From: an uncultured Sphingopyxis sp.
GTDB lineage: Bacteria > Pseudomonadota > Alphaproteobacteria > Sphingomonadales > Sphingomonadaceae
DNA: 64,000 nucleotides
Reading direction: 5' to 3'
NCBI GenBank assembly: GCA_936933955.1
Contig: CAKZIN010000095.1
Location: forward strand, 1 to 64,000
Positions 32,431-42,047 of this stretch are shown piece by piece. Under the pieces are notes generated by a model that searched no databases, had not been told where the DNA came from, and saw only the letters and a list, made by a program, of their open reading frames with translations. Each line of letters opens with the position of its first letter. Position 1 is the stretch's first letter. The position numbers and the translations under genes are program-made.

Positions 32431-33312
32431 ATGGCGATGGCCGCGCCGCTCCCTCCCTTTGAGCCGACCGATCGGGCTGACAACCCCAAAATGCGGGTCT
32501 GGGCGGGCGACAACCTGCCGCTGCTGCGCGCGCTGCCCGAGGCATCGTTCGAGCTCATCTACATCGACCCGCCGTTCAACACCGGCAAGACGCAGCGCAA
32601 GGTCGCAAAGCGCTCCAGTCGCGATGCCGGGGGGAAGGTCGGCTATCATGGCGAGCGCTATTCCAGCACCATTCTTTCGGATGTGGGCTACCGCGACAGC
32701 TTTGACGACTATCTCGGTTTCCTCGCGCCGCGGCTGGAGGAGGCGCATCGGCTGCTCGCGGGGAACGGCAGCCTGTTCGTCCACCTCGATTATCGGGAGG
32801 TGCATTATGTAAAGGTTTTGCTCGACCGACTGTTTGGGCGCGACTGTTTCCAGAACGAGATCATCTGGGCGTACGACTATGGCGCGCGCTCGAAAAGCCG
32901 CTGGCCCGCCAAGCACGACAATATCCTTTGGTATTCGCGGCACCCGACGGAGTTCACCTTCAACCTCGAGGCGGTCGATCGCATCCCCTATATGGCGCCG
33001 AGCCTGGTGACGCCGGAGAAGGCCGCTCGCGGCAAGACGCCGACCGACGTCTGGTGGCACACCATCGTGCCGACCAACGGGCGCGAGAAGACCGGCTATC
33101 CCAACCAGAAGCCGCGCGGCATCCTCGATCGCATCGTCAAGGTGCACTCCAACCCCGGCGACCGGCTGCTCGACTTCTTCGCGGGGAGCGGATCGTTCGG
33201 GGCCGCCGCCGCGGCGCATGGGCGCGACTGTCTGCTGATCGACTCCAACCCGGAAGCCATCGCCACCATGCGCGCGCGCTTTGCCGCGCAGGGGGTGCCG
33301 CTTTCCGACTAA
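32431..33312 (+). CDS. Orphan site-specific DNA methyltransferase (beta class)
   Basis: 293-aa N6-adenine or N4-cytosine methyltransferase. Motif IV IDPPFNTGKT comes first and the SAM-binding DFFAGSGSFGAAAA is near the C-terminus, the beta-class order. A well-conserved WAYDYGARSKSRWPAKHDNI segment lies between. There is no restriction gene beside it, so it is a solitary methyltransferase. It differs from CcrM in its DPPF rather than DPPY motif and in lacking the CcrM C-terminal extension. ATG at 32431 or 32437; an AGGA lies 7 nt ahead of the latter. Its stop overlaps the stop of the convergent PQQ dehydrogenase gene. Confidence 0.88.
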   Translation: MAMAAPLPPFEPTDRADNPKMRVWAGDNLPLLRALPEASFELIYIDPPFNTGKTQRKVAKRSSRDAGGKVGYHGERYSSTILSDVGYRDSFDDYLGFLAPRLEEAHRLLAGNGSLFVHLDYREVHYVKVLLDRLFGRDCFQNEIIWAYDYGARSKSRWPAKHDNILWYSRHPTEFTFNLEAVDRIPYMAPSLVTPEKAARGKTPTDVWWHTIVPTNGREKTGYPNQKPRGILDRIVKVHSNPGDRLLDFFAGSGSFGAAAAAHGRDCLLIDSNPEAIATMRARFAAQGVPLSD

Positions 33313-34493
33313 CTCCGCGGGGTGAGGCGGAACAGGCGGCCTTGTCCGCGCGAGCCGCCGTCTTCGAGGAGGTAGAGTGCGCCGTCGTTCGCCTCGCCGA
33401 TGGCGCGGACGCGCATGTCGAGGTTCCAGCGGCCGAGCTGACGCGCGGTGTCGCCGTTGAGCTCGACGCGCACCAGCCCCGTGCCGCCCATCGCGCCGAT
33501 CAGCGCATTGCCCTGCCAGCCGGGCACGGCGCGCCCGCGCACGATGTGCAGCGCGCCGGGGGAGATGGCGGGGTTCCACCACAGCGCCGGCGCGGCAAAG
33601 CCATCGCTCGGCGCATGGTCGGGGATCGCGCGGCCGTCGTAGTGATCGCCGTTGGAGGCGACCGGCCAGCCGTAGTTCGCGCCGCGACGGACGAGGTTCA
33701 ACTCGTCGCCCCCCTGCGGCCCCATCTCCAGCTCCCACAGCCGGTCGCCGGCAAAGGCGATGCCGAGCGGGTTCCGGTGCCCCATGCTCCAGATCTGCGC
33801 GGTCACCCCGCCTTCGCGCGCGAAGGGGTTGTCGGCGGGCACGCTGCCGTCGAGGTTGCGCCGCACGACCTTGCCGAGGTTCGCGGCGCGGTCCTGCGCG
33901 GGGTCGAACTTCTGCCGCTCGCCCGAGCTGATGTAGAGCTTGCCGTCGGGGCCAAAGGCGATGCGATGCCCGTAATGTCCCGCGCCGGTGACGAACGGCA
34001 CCTGCCGCCAAACCTCCGTCACTGCGGAGAGCGCGCGCATGTCGGCGGAGAGCGTCGCGTGGCCGACCACCGCGCCCCGCGTGCCGCCTTCGCCCGCCGC
34101 CGCCCAGCTCAGCCAGACGCGACGGTTGGTGGCAAAGCCGGGGTCGAGCACCACGTCGCCGAGCCCGCCTTGCCCCGCAAAAGCAACCCGCGGCGCGCCC
34201 GCGACCTCGACCGCCGCCTGTCCGGGGCGCCACCACAGCAGCTTCCCCGCCTTCTCCGTCACCAGCGCACCATTGTCACCGGGGAGGAAGGCGATCGCCC
34301 ACGGATCGGCGAACTTGCCGACCTCGGTAAGCGTGAACGGCGCGGCAGGAAGCGCGGTGGGCTCGATGGTACCGGCGTTGCCGCTGCTGCTGGCGCCAAG
34401 GACGGTTTCGCTCGTCTCCCGCGTCGATGGCGATGGTGCGCACGCAGGAAGCATTGCCAGCACCAAAGCTCCTGCAAGAAACAATCTCGTCAT
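33309..34493 (-). CDS. PQQ-dependent sugar dehydrogenase-like lipoprotein
   Basis: 394-aa beta-propeller protein of the glucose/sorbosone dehydrogenase (Asd/YliI) family. Lipoprotein signal with MLPAC (Cys18). Typical propeller elements are PWAIAFLPGDNGALVTEKAG, GHYGHRIAFGPDGKLYISSG, HRNPLGIAF, GGDELNLVRRGANYGWP. Members oxidise aldose sugars in the periplasm using PQQ, with electrons going to the respiratory chain; many homologues have uncertain substrate. No PQQ-biosynthesis genes are in the window. Convergent with the methyltransferase gene, with overlapping stop codons. Confidence 0.88.
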   Translation of the reverse strand: MTRLFLAGALVLAMLPACAPSPSTRETSETVLGASSSGNAGTIEPTALPAAPFTLTEVGKFADPWAIAFLPGDNGALVTEKAGKLLWWRPGQAAVEVAGAPRVAFAGQGGLGDVVLDPGFATNRRVWLSWAAAGEGGTRGAVVGHATLSADMRALSAVTEVWRQVPFVTGAGHYGHRIAFGPDGKLYISSGERQKFDPAQDRAANLGKVVRRNLDGSVPADNPFAREGGVTAQIWSMGHRNPLGIAFAGDRLWELEMGPQGGDELNLVRRGANYGWPVASNGDHYDGRAIPDHAPSDGFAAPALWWNPAISPGALHIVRGRAVPGWQGNALIGAMGGTGLVRVELNGDTARQLGRWNLDMRVRAIGEANDGALYLLEDGGSRGQGRLFRLTPRS

Positions 34494-34610
34494 TCCGGAT
34501 CACCCATCATCGCCCGCCGATACAGGCTGGCGCAAACTGACCATGCCTGCAATGATTTTGCCGCTGGCAGCGCAGGAAACCTGTCGTTGTCGTCGCGAGG
34601 GGGGCATGGG

Positions 34611-35642
34611 ATGCGCTGGATCTTGGGTTGCCTGCTGGTGACGCTGGCCGCATCGACCGCGCAAGCACAGAGCGCCGAGGTGGCGGGCGCGGATGCGGTG
34701 CTTTCCGCGACCGATCAATGCACTGCCGATGCGGCGTTCGGACGAATGTTCGGCACAACTGGCGACGGCATTCGCTGGAAAGATTACGAGGACACGTCGA
34801 CGGCGCATCGGTCCGGAGACCCAGCCATCTTTCGCAACAGCGAGTGGAGCGAGCAGATGGTGCTTGGCGAGCGCCTTATCCGGATGGAGACCGATGTTGT
34901 CGCCAGGGCCGGCGACCGATGGCTGACGCGGGCATCTGAGTCGGGTTGGCAGCGCGTACCGGTAGCCCGTCAGTTGCTGCCATTCGGCGCCGGCGCCCCA
35001 CTTTTTCGGCGCTCGGTAACGACACGCGAAGGGGCATCGACCACCCTTTATCTTCAGGTGGAGCCGCAGCCGAGCGAAAGCTCCGTCATGGTGCGATGCT
35101 CGCGCGGGGATATGCTCGAGAAGGCGGCGGACGAAGCGCGGGGGCAGGTACCACCGGACGCGCCCCGCCCCGCTCCGCCAGACGACCCCATCTCGCCGTC
35201 GCCGCCCGTGGACTGCACCGATCGTGCTGTGCAGGCCCAAGCGATGCAGCGTTACACGCTTCAGGCCGGCGGCGGTGGTCCAGCCCTCGCCCTCATGCAA
35301 CAGTCGCGCGCCCGGCAACGTTTGGAACATTGGCTGGTCGCGCGACTCCAGCGAGCCGCCAACATCCCGCACGCCGATATGGTGCCGCTAATCATGCGGC
35401 TGATGCCGCGGACGGTGGACGACACGGCAAATCAGTTACTGGCGCATATCGAGGGCGGACTCCCGCTGACCCACGCAGCGGACGCGGCGGCGGCGCGCGG
35501 TGATCGGGCGGGCGTCTGTCGCGCGCTCGCAGCGTTGGACGAGAGGCTCGTTGAACTCGCGGTCCGGGCAGGCCACACGTCGCAGCAGTTCGAGGCGAAC
35601 TTGCGCGCCGAAGCGACACGCCGGGGGGTATCGCTCGACTGA
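34611..35642 (+). CDS. Exported protein of unknown function
   Basis: 343-aa protein with a clear Sec signal peptide (ILGCLLVTLAASTAQAQS). The mature part has no family I recognise. It contains two Cys (CTADAAFGRMF near residue 37 and VMVRCSRGD near 163), a Pro-rich linker around residues 180-200 (PDAPRPAPPDDPISPSPPVD), and a helical C-terminal half (RQRLEHWLVARLQRAANIP, TVDDTANQLLAHIEGGLP). A GAGG-containing site precedes the ATG at 34611. Probably periplasmic. It stands alone, divergent from the PQQ dehydrogenase gene. Confidence 0.75.
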   Translation: MRWILGCLLVTLAASTAQAQSAEVAGADAVLSATDQCTADAAFGRMFGTTGDGIRWKDYEDTSTAHRSGDPAIFRNSEWSEQMVLGERLIRMETDVVARAGDRWLTRASESGWQRVPVARQLLPFGAGAPLFRRSVTTREGASTTLYLQVEPQPSESSVMVRCSRGDMLEKAADEARGQVPPDAPRPAPPDDPISPSPPVDCTDRAVQAQAMQRYTLQAGGGGPALALMQQSRARQRLEHWLVARLQRAANIPHADMVPLIMRLMPRTVDDTANQLLAHIEGGLPLTHAADAAAARGDRAGVCRALAALDERLVELAVRAGHTSQQFEANLRAEATRRGVSLD

Positions 35643-35778
35643 GCGATTGCATAGGGGCGCAGCGCACGCTACAGCCCGCATCGCTTCCTGACATCGTGAG
35701 AGGTTCGGCAGCGCCGGGGCAGCCGCTTCGGCGGGCGCTCTCGCATGGCTGGTCGCGCGATACACGTACCGGAGCTTC

Positions 35779-36342
35779 ATGGCCGACCTCGACAACATCG
35801 CCGCGCTGATTCAGCCGCACCTCGACGAGCTGGGGCTCGATCTGGTGCGCGTGCGGCTGTTCGAGGGGGAGGAGCGTACGCTCCAGATCATGGCCGAGCG
35901 TCCCGACACCGGGCAGCTCACCATACCCGACTGCACCGCTCTGTCGCACGCGATCTCCGATGCGTTCGACGCGCTGGAGGCCGATGGGCGCGATCCGGTG
36001 CCCGGTGCGTATCGGCTCGAGGTGAGCTCGCCCGGGATCGACCGGCCCCTCACCCGGCTCAAGGACTTCGCCGACTGGGCGGGGCACGAGGCACGGGTGA
36101 CGCTCGCCAACGCCGCGGACGCTGCCGACGGATCGGCGCGCAAGAACCTCGCCGGCACGCTCGCGGGGGTGGAGGGTGACACCATCGCCTTCGACGACCG
36201 CAAGGCGGGGCGGCTCGGCTTTGCGCTGGCCGACGTCGCCGAGGCTAAGCTGACGCTCACCGACAAATTGCTCGCCGCCACCGCGCCGCTCGACGCGACC
36301 GGGGCGGAAGAAACGCTCGAAATCGACTCCACAGAGGACTGA
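35779..36342 (+). CDS. rimP: Ribosome maturation factor RimP
   Basis: 187-aa cytoplasmic protein needed for 30S subunit maturation. The N-terminal domain contains LGLDLVRVRLFEGEERTLQI and YRLEVSSPGIDRPLTRLKDF, the RimP signature; the C-terminal SH3-like domain follows with a longer acidic tail. It is the first gene of the rimP-nusA-ylxR-infB-rbfA operon and stops 2 nt before nusA. The 136 nt upstream must contain the operon promoter; no clear consensus elements stand out. Confidence 0.95.
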   Translation: MADLDNIAALIQPHLDELGLDLVRVRLFEGEERTLQIMAERPDTGQLTIPDCTALSHAISDAFDALEADGRDPVPGAYRLEVSSPGIDRPLTRLKDFADWAGHEARVTLANAADAADGSARKNLAGTLAGVEGDTIAFDDRKAGRLGFALADVAEAKLTLTDKLLAATAPLDATGAEETLEIDSTED

Positions 36343-36344
36343 CC

Positions 36345-37985
36345 ATGGCCAGCAACGCCATTTCCGCCAACCGCGCCGAACTGCTCGCGATCGCCTACTC
36401 GGTTGCGACCGAAAAGCTGATCGACAAGGGCATCGTCATCGAGGCGATCGAGGAAGCGATCGAGCGCGCCGCCCGCGCCCGCTTCGGCCAGGAAAACGAC
36501 ATCCGCGCGCGGCTCGACCCGATGACCGGCGACCTCCGCTTGTGGCGCGTGGTCGAGGTGGTCGAGGCGGTCGACGATCATTTCAAGCAGGTCGACCTCG
36601 ATCGGGCGCAGCAGCTCGAACCCGGCGCGAGCGTCGGCGACTTCATCGTCGACCCGCTGCCTGCAATCGACCTCGGCCGCATCGACGCGCAGTCGGCGAA
36701 GCAGGTCATCTTCCAGCGCGTGCGCGACGCCGACCGCGAACGGCAGTTCGAAGAGTATAAGGACCGCACGGGTGAGATCATCACCGGCGTCGTCAAGTCG
36801 GTCGAGTTCGGCCACATCATCGTCAACCTCGGCCGCGCCGAGGGCGTCATCCGCCGCGACCAGCAGATCCCGCGCGAAATTCCGCGCATCGGCGATCGCA
36901 TCCGCGCCGTCATCCTGAAGGTCGTGCGCGAGACGCGCGGCCCGCAGATCTTCCTCTCCCGCGCGCATCCCGAGTTCATGAAGAAGCTGTTCGCGCAGGA
37001 AGTGCCCGAAATTTACGACGGCATCATCGAGATCAAGGCCGCCGCACGCGATCCGGGCAGCCGCGCCAAGATCGGCGTGATCAGCTACGACAGCTCGATC
37101 GACCCGGTCGGCGCCTGCGTCGGCATGAAGGGCAGCCGTGTGCAGGCGGTCGTCCAGGAAATGCAGGGCGAAAAGATCGACATCATTCCCTGGTCGGAGG
37201 ACACCGCGACCTTCGTCGTCAACGCGCTCCAGCCCGCCACCGTCAGCCGCGTGCTGATCGACGAGGAGGAAAGCCGCATCGAAGTCGTCGTCCCCGACGA
37301 CATGCTGAGCCTCGCCATCGGGCGGCGCGGGCAGAACGTCCGCCTCGCCAGCCAGCTCACCGGCCGCGCCATCGACATCATGACCGAGGCCGATTCGAGC
37401 GAGAAGCGCCAGCGCGAATTCGTCGAGCGGTCGACCATGTTCCAGGAGGAGCTGGACGTCGACGAAACGCTGGCGCAGCTGCTCGTCGCCGAAGGCTTCA
37501 CCGAGATGGAGGAAGTCGCCTACGTCGGGATCGACGAGCTGGCGGCGATCGAAGGCTTCGACGAGGAACTCGCCGAAGAGCTCCAGCAGCGCGCGCTGGA
37601 AGCGCTCGAAAAGCGCGAGGCCGCCGCGCGTGAGGAACGCCGTGGGCTTGGCGTCGAGGACGCACTCGCCGACCTGCCGCACCTCACCGAAGCGATGCTG
37701 GTGACGCTGGGCAAGGCCGGGCTCAAGACGCTCGACGACGTCGCCGACCTCGCCACCGACGAACTCATCGCCAAGAAGCGGCAGGAACCGCGCCGCGGCG
37801 GCAAGGAGCGCCCGGAGGACAAGGGCGGGGTGCTCGGCAGCTACGGCCTTACCGAAGAGCAGGGCAACGAGATCATCATGGCCGCGCGCGCGCATTGGTT
37901 CGAGGACGAAGCGTCCGAGGCTGATGGTGCGGATGCGGGCGCGGACGCCAGCATGGAGGCCGCCGATGCGGACTCCACCCAATGA
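36345..37985 (+). CDS. nusA: Transcription termination/antitermination factor NusA
   Basis: 546-aa RNA polymerase-associated factor controlling pausing, termination and antitermination. Domains: N-terminal RNAP-binding domain (1-130), S1 domain (about 135-200, GEIITGVVKSVEFGHIIV), KH1 and KH2 (DPGSRAKIGVISYDSSIDPV; LSLAIGRRGQNVRLASQLT), then two helix-hairpin-helix-type C-terminal repeats and an acidic tail. Length and order are typical of alphaproteobacterial NusA. It overlaps ylxR by 20 nt. Confidence 0.97.
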   Translation: MASNAISANRAELLAIAYSVATEKLIDKGIVIEAIEEAIERAARARFGQENDIRARLDPMTGDLRLWRVVEVVEAVDDHFKQVDLDRAQQLEPGASVGDFIVDPLPAIDLGRIDAQSAKQVIFQRVRDADRERQFEEYKDRTGEIITGVVKSVEFGHIIVNLGRAEGVIRRDQQIPREIPRIGDRIRAVILKVVRETRGPQIFLSRAHPEFMKKLFAQEVPEIYDGIIEIKAAARDPGSRAKIGVISYDSSIDPVGACVGMKGSRVQAVVQEMQGEKIDIIPWSEDTATFVVNALQPATVSRVLIDEEESRIEVVVPDDMLSLAIGRRGQNVRLASQLTGRAIDIMTEADSSEKRQREFVERSTMFQEELDVDETLAQLLVAEGFTEMEEVAYVGIDELAAIEGFDEELAEELQQRALEALEKREAAAREERRGLGVEDALADLPHLTEAMLVTLGKAGLKTLDDVADLATDELIAKKRQEPRRGGKERPEDKGGVLGSYGLTEEQGNEIIMAARAHWFEDEASEADGADAGADASMEAADADSTQ

Positions 37986-38727
37986 CGATCGCCTGATCCC
38001 CGACACCACGGAACGCGAGCCACGCGAGCCCGAACGGCGCTGCGTGGTAAGCGGCGTGACGGGCGCGCGGGAGGATATGCTGCGCCTTGCCATCGCGCCC
38101 GACGGTGCGGTGCTGCCCGACGTGCGCGCGGCGGCGCCGGGCCGCGGGGCGTGGCTCAGCGTCGATCGTGCGACCCTTGAAAGCGCGCTCGCCAAGGGCA
38201 AGCTAAAAGGAGCGTTGGCGCGCGCGTTCAAGGGCGCGCCGCTCTCCATCCCCGACGACCTCCCCACGCGCATCGACTCCGCCTTCGAACGCGAGGCGCT
38301 GGCGCTGCTCGGGATGGCGGCGCGGTCGGGGGTGTTGCTGCTCGGCGCGGATCGCATCGACACCGCCGCGCGCGGGGGAGAGGTGCACTGGCTCGCGCAC
38401 GCTGCTGACGCCGCCGACGATGGCCGCCGCAAGCGCGATCAAAGCTGGCGCGTCGGGCTCGACGAGGAAGGTTCGGGCCGGCAGGGCGACGTGCTGCCGC
38501 TGGGACGCGATGCCTTGTCGGTTGCCCTGGGGCGGGAAAACGCGGTGCACCTCGCGCTCACCGATCGTGGCTGGGCGGAACGTGCAGTGCGGCTGTTCGC
38601 CCGCTGGCGCGCGTTCCGCGGATGCGCTACGGGCGGCGACGCCGAGCAACAGATTTTGGGCTCCACCGAGCCGCTCGAAGTTTCTTCGTCACCGGAAAGC
38701 GCCGGTGGCGAGGCTGCTGCTGTTTGA
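37966..38727 (+). CDS. ylxR: YlxR-L7Ae fusion RNA-binding protein (DUF448)
   Basis: 253-aa protein with an N-terminal YlxR/DUF448 domain (PERRCVVSGVTGAREDMLRL and GRGAWLSVDRATLESALAKG) and a C-terminal L7Ae-like domain (residues about 105-215: ALLGMAARSGVLLLGADRID). Such RNA-binding fusions are usual in alphaproteobacteria between nusA and infB. The start at 37966 is preceded by GGAGG within the nusA 3' end; upstream in-frame codons are not conserved. It lies 18 nt before infB. Confidence 0.9.
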   Translation: MRTPPNDDRLIPDTTEREPREPERRCVVSGVTGAREDMLRLAIAPDGAVLPDVRAAAPGRGAWLSVDRATLESALAKGKLKGALARAFKGAPLSIPDDLPTRIDSAFEREALALLGMAARSGVLLLGADRIDTAARGGEVHWLAHAADAADDGRRKRDQSWRVGLDEEGSGRQGDVLPLGRDALSVALGRENAVHLALTDRGWAERAVRLFARWRAFRGCATGGDAEQQILGSTEPLEVSSSPESAGGEAAAV

Positions 38728-38745
38728 AGGACGAGTTGACCCTCG

Positions 38746-41322
38746 ATGAGTGATACGAACGACAAGCCGACCCTGACCCGCAAGCCCCTGGGGCTCAAGC
38801 GGACGGTCGAGGCTGGCCAGGTGCAGCAGCAATTCAGCCACGGGCGCAAGAATACCGTGGTGGTCGAGGTGAAGCGTCGCCGCATGCTCGGCAAGCCCGG
38901 CGACGCGCCCGAAGCGACGCCGACGCCCGAGGCCGCGCCCACGCCGGCGCCTGCTCCGGTCGCGGCTGCACCGACGCCCGCGCCCAAGCCCGCCGCGCCG
39001 CGTCCGCCGGCGGACAGCCTCGAAACGCGCCAGGAGCGCCAAGCCCGCCTGCTGCGCGAGGCGGAAGAGGCACGGCTGCAAGCGCTCGAAGACGCGCGTC
39101 GCCGCGAGGAGAGCGAAAAGCAGCAGGCGAGCGAGGAAGAACGCCGCCGCGCCGAGGATAATCGTCGCGCCGCTGAAGAAGCCGAAGCGCGCGCCAAGGC
39201 GGAAGCTCGCTCCGCCGAACAGGCGGCTGCGGCCGAGGCTTCCGCGCCCGTCGAACCCGCCGCTGCGACCCCGGAAACTGCTGACGATACCGCCGCTCCG
39301 GCGAGCACTGAGGCGAAGTTCCCGCCGCCGCGCCGCTTCACTCCGGTCGAGAGCCCCAAGCGGCCCGAACCCAAGCGCCCCGCGCCCGCCGCCGACAAGA
39401 AGGCGACCGGCGACAACCGCCGCCAGTCGGGCAAGCTGACCGTCACCCGCGCGCTGGGCGACGATGAGGGCGCGCGCGCGCGCAGCCTCGCCGCGCTGAA
39501 GCGCGCGCGCGAGAAGGAACATCGTCGTGCGTTCGGCGGTGGCCCTTCGCAGCCGCGCGAAAAGCAGGTGCGCGACGTGGTCGTGCCCGACGCGATCACC
39601 GTCCAGGAACTCGCCAACCGTATGGCCGAGAAGGGCGCCGACCTCGTGAAGGCGCTGTTCAAGATGGGCATGGTGGTGACCGTCAACCAGACGATCGACC
39701 AGGACACCGCCGAGCTGCTCGTCACCGAATTCGGCCACAACCTGACCCGCGTCAGCGAAGCCGACGTCGACATCGACACCGATGCGGACGTCGATGCGGC
39801 GGAGACGCTGAAGGCGCGGCCGCCGGTGGTGACCATCATGGGTCACGTCGACCACGGCAAGACGAGCCTGCTCGACGCGCTGCGCGGCACCAAGGTTGTG
39901 TCGGGCGAAGCGGGCGGGATCACCCAGCACATCGGCGCCTATCAGGTAAAGGCGTCGAACGGGGAGGTCATCACCTTCCTCGACACGCCGGGCCACGCGG
40001 CATTTACCGAAATGCGCGCGCGCGGTGCCAACGTCACCGACATCGTCATCCTGGTGGTCGCCGCCGACGACGGGCTGATGCCGCAGACGATCGAGGCGAT
40101 CAATCACACCAAGGCCGCGGGCGTGCCGATGATCGTCGCGATCAACAAGGTCGACAAGCCCGAAGCCAACCCGCAGCGCATCCGCGAACGTCTGCTCGAG
40201 CACGAAATCGTGGTCGAGGCGATGGGCGGCGACGTGCAGGATGTCGAAGTGTCGGCGCTGAAGGGCACCAACCTCGACAAGCTGATCGACGCCATCGCCA
40301 TCCAGGCCGAGATCATGGAGCTGAGCGCCAACCCCGACCGCGCGGCGGAGGCGACGGTGGTCGAAGCCAAGCTCGACAAGGGCCGCGGGCCGGTGGCGAC
40401 GGTGCTGGTGCGTCGCGGCACGCTCAAGACCGGGGACATCTTCGTCGTCGGGTCGGAGTCGGGCCGTGTGCGCGCGATGGTCGACGATGCGGGCAAGCAG
40501 ATCAAGGCGGCCGGTCCCTCGGTCCCGGTGGAGGTGCTTGGCCTCGGCGGGGTGCCGCAGGCGGGCGATACGCTGACCGTCGTCGAAAGCGAGGCGCGCG
40601 CGCGTGAGGTGGCGGGTTACCGCGCCGAGCAGGCACTCGCACGCCGCACCGCGTCGGCGCCCGCGAGCCTTGAGAACATGTTCTCCGCGCTCGCCGACAA
40701 GGCCAACGTCATCGAATATCCGCTGATCATCAAGGCGGATGTGCAGGGTTCGGTCGAAGCGATCGTCAACGCGCTCAACAAGCTCTCCAACGACGAGATC
40801 AAGGTGCGCGTGCTGCATTCGGGCGTGGGCGCGATCACCGAAAGCGACGTGACGCTCGCCGCGGCATCGAACGCGCCGATCGTCGGCTTCAACGTGCGCC
40901 CCAACGCCAAGGCGCGGGAGATCGCGAACAGCCGCAAGGTCGAGTTCAAATATTACGACGTGATCTATCACCTCACCGAGCAGATCGCTGAGGAAATGGC
41001 CGGCAACCTGTCGCCGGAGATCATCGAAAACGTCATGGGCCGCGCCGAGGTGAAGGAGGTCTTCCCCGCCGGCAAGAAGGACAAGGCGGCGGGTCTGCTG
41101 GTGCTCGAAGGCGCGATCCGCAAGGGGCTCCACGCGCGCCTCACGCGGGCCGATGTCATCGTCTCCAAGACGACCATCGCGTCGCTGCGGCGGTTCAAGG
41201 ACGACGTGGCGGAGGTCCGCGCGGGTCTCGAATGCGGCGTGCTGCTGGCGGATACCAACGACATCAAGCCGGGCGACATGCTCGAGGTGTTCGAGGTCGA
41301 GGAACGCGCGCGCACGCTGTAA
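38746..41322 (+). CDS. infB: Translation initiation factor IF-2
   Basis: 858-aa GTPase that brings initiator fMet-tRNA to the ribosome. The N-terminal IF2-associated region (TLTRKPLGLKRTVEAGQVQQ) is followed by a Pro/Ala and Arg/Glu-rich low-complexity segment to about residue 260, then the IF2_N domain. The G domain has GHVDHGKTSLLDAL (G1), DTPGHAAF (G3) and NKVDKPEAN (G4). Domains II-IV complete the C-terminus. Length is normal for sphingomonads. Confidence 0.97.
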   Translation: MSDTNDKPTLTRKPLGLKRTVEAGQVQQQFSHGRKNTVVVEVKRRRMLGKPGDAPEATPTPEAAPTPAPAPVAAAPTPAPKPAAPRPPADSLETRQERQARLLREAEEARLQALEDARRREESEKQQASEEERRRAEDNRRAAEEAEARAKAEARSAEQAAAAEASAPVEPAAATPETADDTAAPASTEAKFPPPRRFTPVESPKRPEPKRPAPAADKKATGDNRRQSGKLTVTRALGDDEGARARSLAALKRAREKEHRRAFGGGPSQPREKQVRDVVVPDAITVQELANRMAEKGADLVKALFKMGMVVTVNQTIDQDTAELLVTEFGHNLTRVSEADVDIDTDADVDAAETLKARPPVVTIMGHVDHGKTSLLDALRGTKVVSGEAGGITQHIGAYQVKASNGEVITFLDTPGHAAFTEMRARGANVTDIVILVVAADDGLMPQTIEAINHTKAAGVPMIVAINKVDKPEANPQRIRERLLEHEIVVEAMGGDVQDVEVSALKGTNLDKLIDAIAIQAEIMELSANPDRAAEATVVEAKLDKGRGPVATVLVRRGTLKTGDIFVVGSESGRVRAMVDDAGKQIKAAGPSVPVEVLGLGGVPQAGDTLTVVESEARAREVAGYRAEQALARRTASAPASLENMFSALADKANVIEYPLIIKADVQGSVEAIVNALNKLSNDEIKVRVLHSGVGAITESDVTLAAASNAPIVGFNVRPNAKAREIANSRKVEFKYYDVIYHLTEQIAEEMAGNLSPEIIENVMGRAEVKEVFPAGKKDKAAGLLVLEGAIRKGLHARLTRADVIVSKTTIASLRRFKDDVAEVRAGLECGVLLADTNDIKPGDMLEVFEVEERARTL

Positions 41323-41346
41323 CGGGCGCGGCAACGGAGATGTGCC

Positions 41347-41356
41347 CCTGCGCAGG
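41347..41356. repeat. Short palindrome CCTGCGCAGG, REP-like
   Basis: Perfect 10-bp palindrome inside CCCCTGCGCAGGCAGGGCCC, 25 nt after the infB stop. The same kind of sequence is, as I recall, frequent between sphingomonad genes. The 256 nt between infB and rbfA contains nothing else I can call. Confidence 0.4.
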
Positions 41357-41578
41357 CAGGGCCCATCACCGGGTCTATCCCCCCAGCGCAGCTTTTGGAA
41401 ACATGCGCTCTAGGCGCCCGTCTCCAGGCCTAAACCGGAAGTGAGACTCGTTTCGGCACCGTCACGAAAAAATGGCGCGAAAGCCGCGTTTTTGGTGTGA
41501 ACTTTGCCTGAACTTCCGATGCGTCGCGGCGGGCCACAGCGCGCTTGCCTACGCCCGGCAGCGGGGGCAGATGGGGGC

Positions 41579-41989
41579 ATGGCCAGCCGCGACCCCGCAA
41601 CCCCCTCCGTCCGCCTGTTGCGCGTGGGCGAACAGGTGCGCCACGTGCTCGCCGAACTGCTGCAGCGCGGAGAGGTGCACGACCCCGTCCTCTCCACCCA
41701 CCCGGTGAGCGTGACCGAAGTGCGAATGTCGCCCGACCTGCGTCATGCGACGGTGTTCGTCAAATCACTGCTCGGTCGCGACGAGGCCGACGTGCTGCGC
41801 GCGCTGCGGCAGAACACCGCCTTCCTCCAGCGCGAGGTGGCGCATCGCGTGCGCCAGAAATATGCAGCGAAGCTCAAGTTTCTGGTGGACGAAAGCTTCG
41901 ATGAAGCGGGGCATGTCGACGAATTGCTGCGCGCGCCGCACGTCGCGCAGGACCTCGCCCCGCGCGATGGCGACGACGCGCAAGGCTGA
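41579..41989 (+). CDS. rbfA: Ribosome-binding factor A
   Basis: 136-aa KH-fold protein for 16S rRNA 5'-end maturation. VRLLRVGEQVRHVLAELLQR, DPVLSTHPVSVTEVRMSPDL, RHATVFV and FLQREVAHRVRQKYAAKLKF are characteristic. The start ATG at 41579 gives the family N-terminus; in-frame upstream codons are AT-poor noise. The expected next gene of the operon (truB) does not follow; instead a convergent gene starts after 290 nt. Confidence 0.93.
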   Translation: MASRDPATPSVRLLRVGEQVRHVLAELLQRGEVHDPVLSTHPVSVTEVRMSPDLRHATVFVKSLLGRDEADVLRALRQNTAFLQREVAHRVRQKYAAKLKFLVDESFDEAGHVDELLRAPHVAQDLAPRDGDDAQG

Positions 41990-42047
41990 ACCGCGCACGA
42001 CAGCCGCGTTCAGGGTTGCTCAACCGCCCGCGGTGTAACGCCTGCGA

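Noticed and set aside
35811..38432. An 870-codon open frame opposite rimP/nusA
   Set aside because: It is antisense to two well-conserved genes and its translation is Ala/Arg/Asp-rich without domains. In DNA this GC-rich, long antisense frames arise by lack of stop codons.
38689..41334. An 880-codon open frame opposite infB
   Set aside because: Complete antisense overlap with infB, no recognisable motif; same GC artefact.
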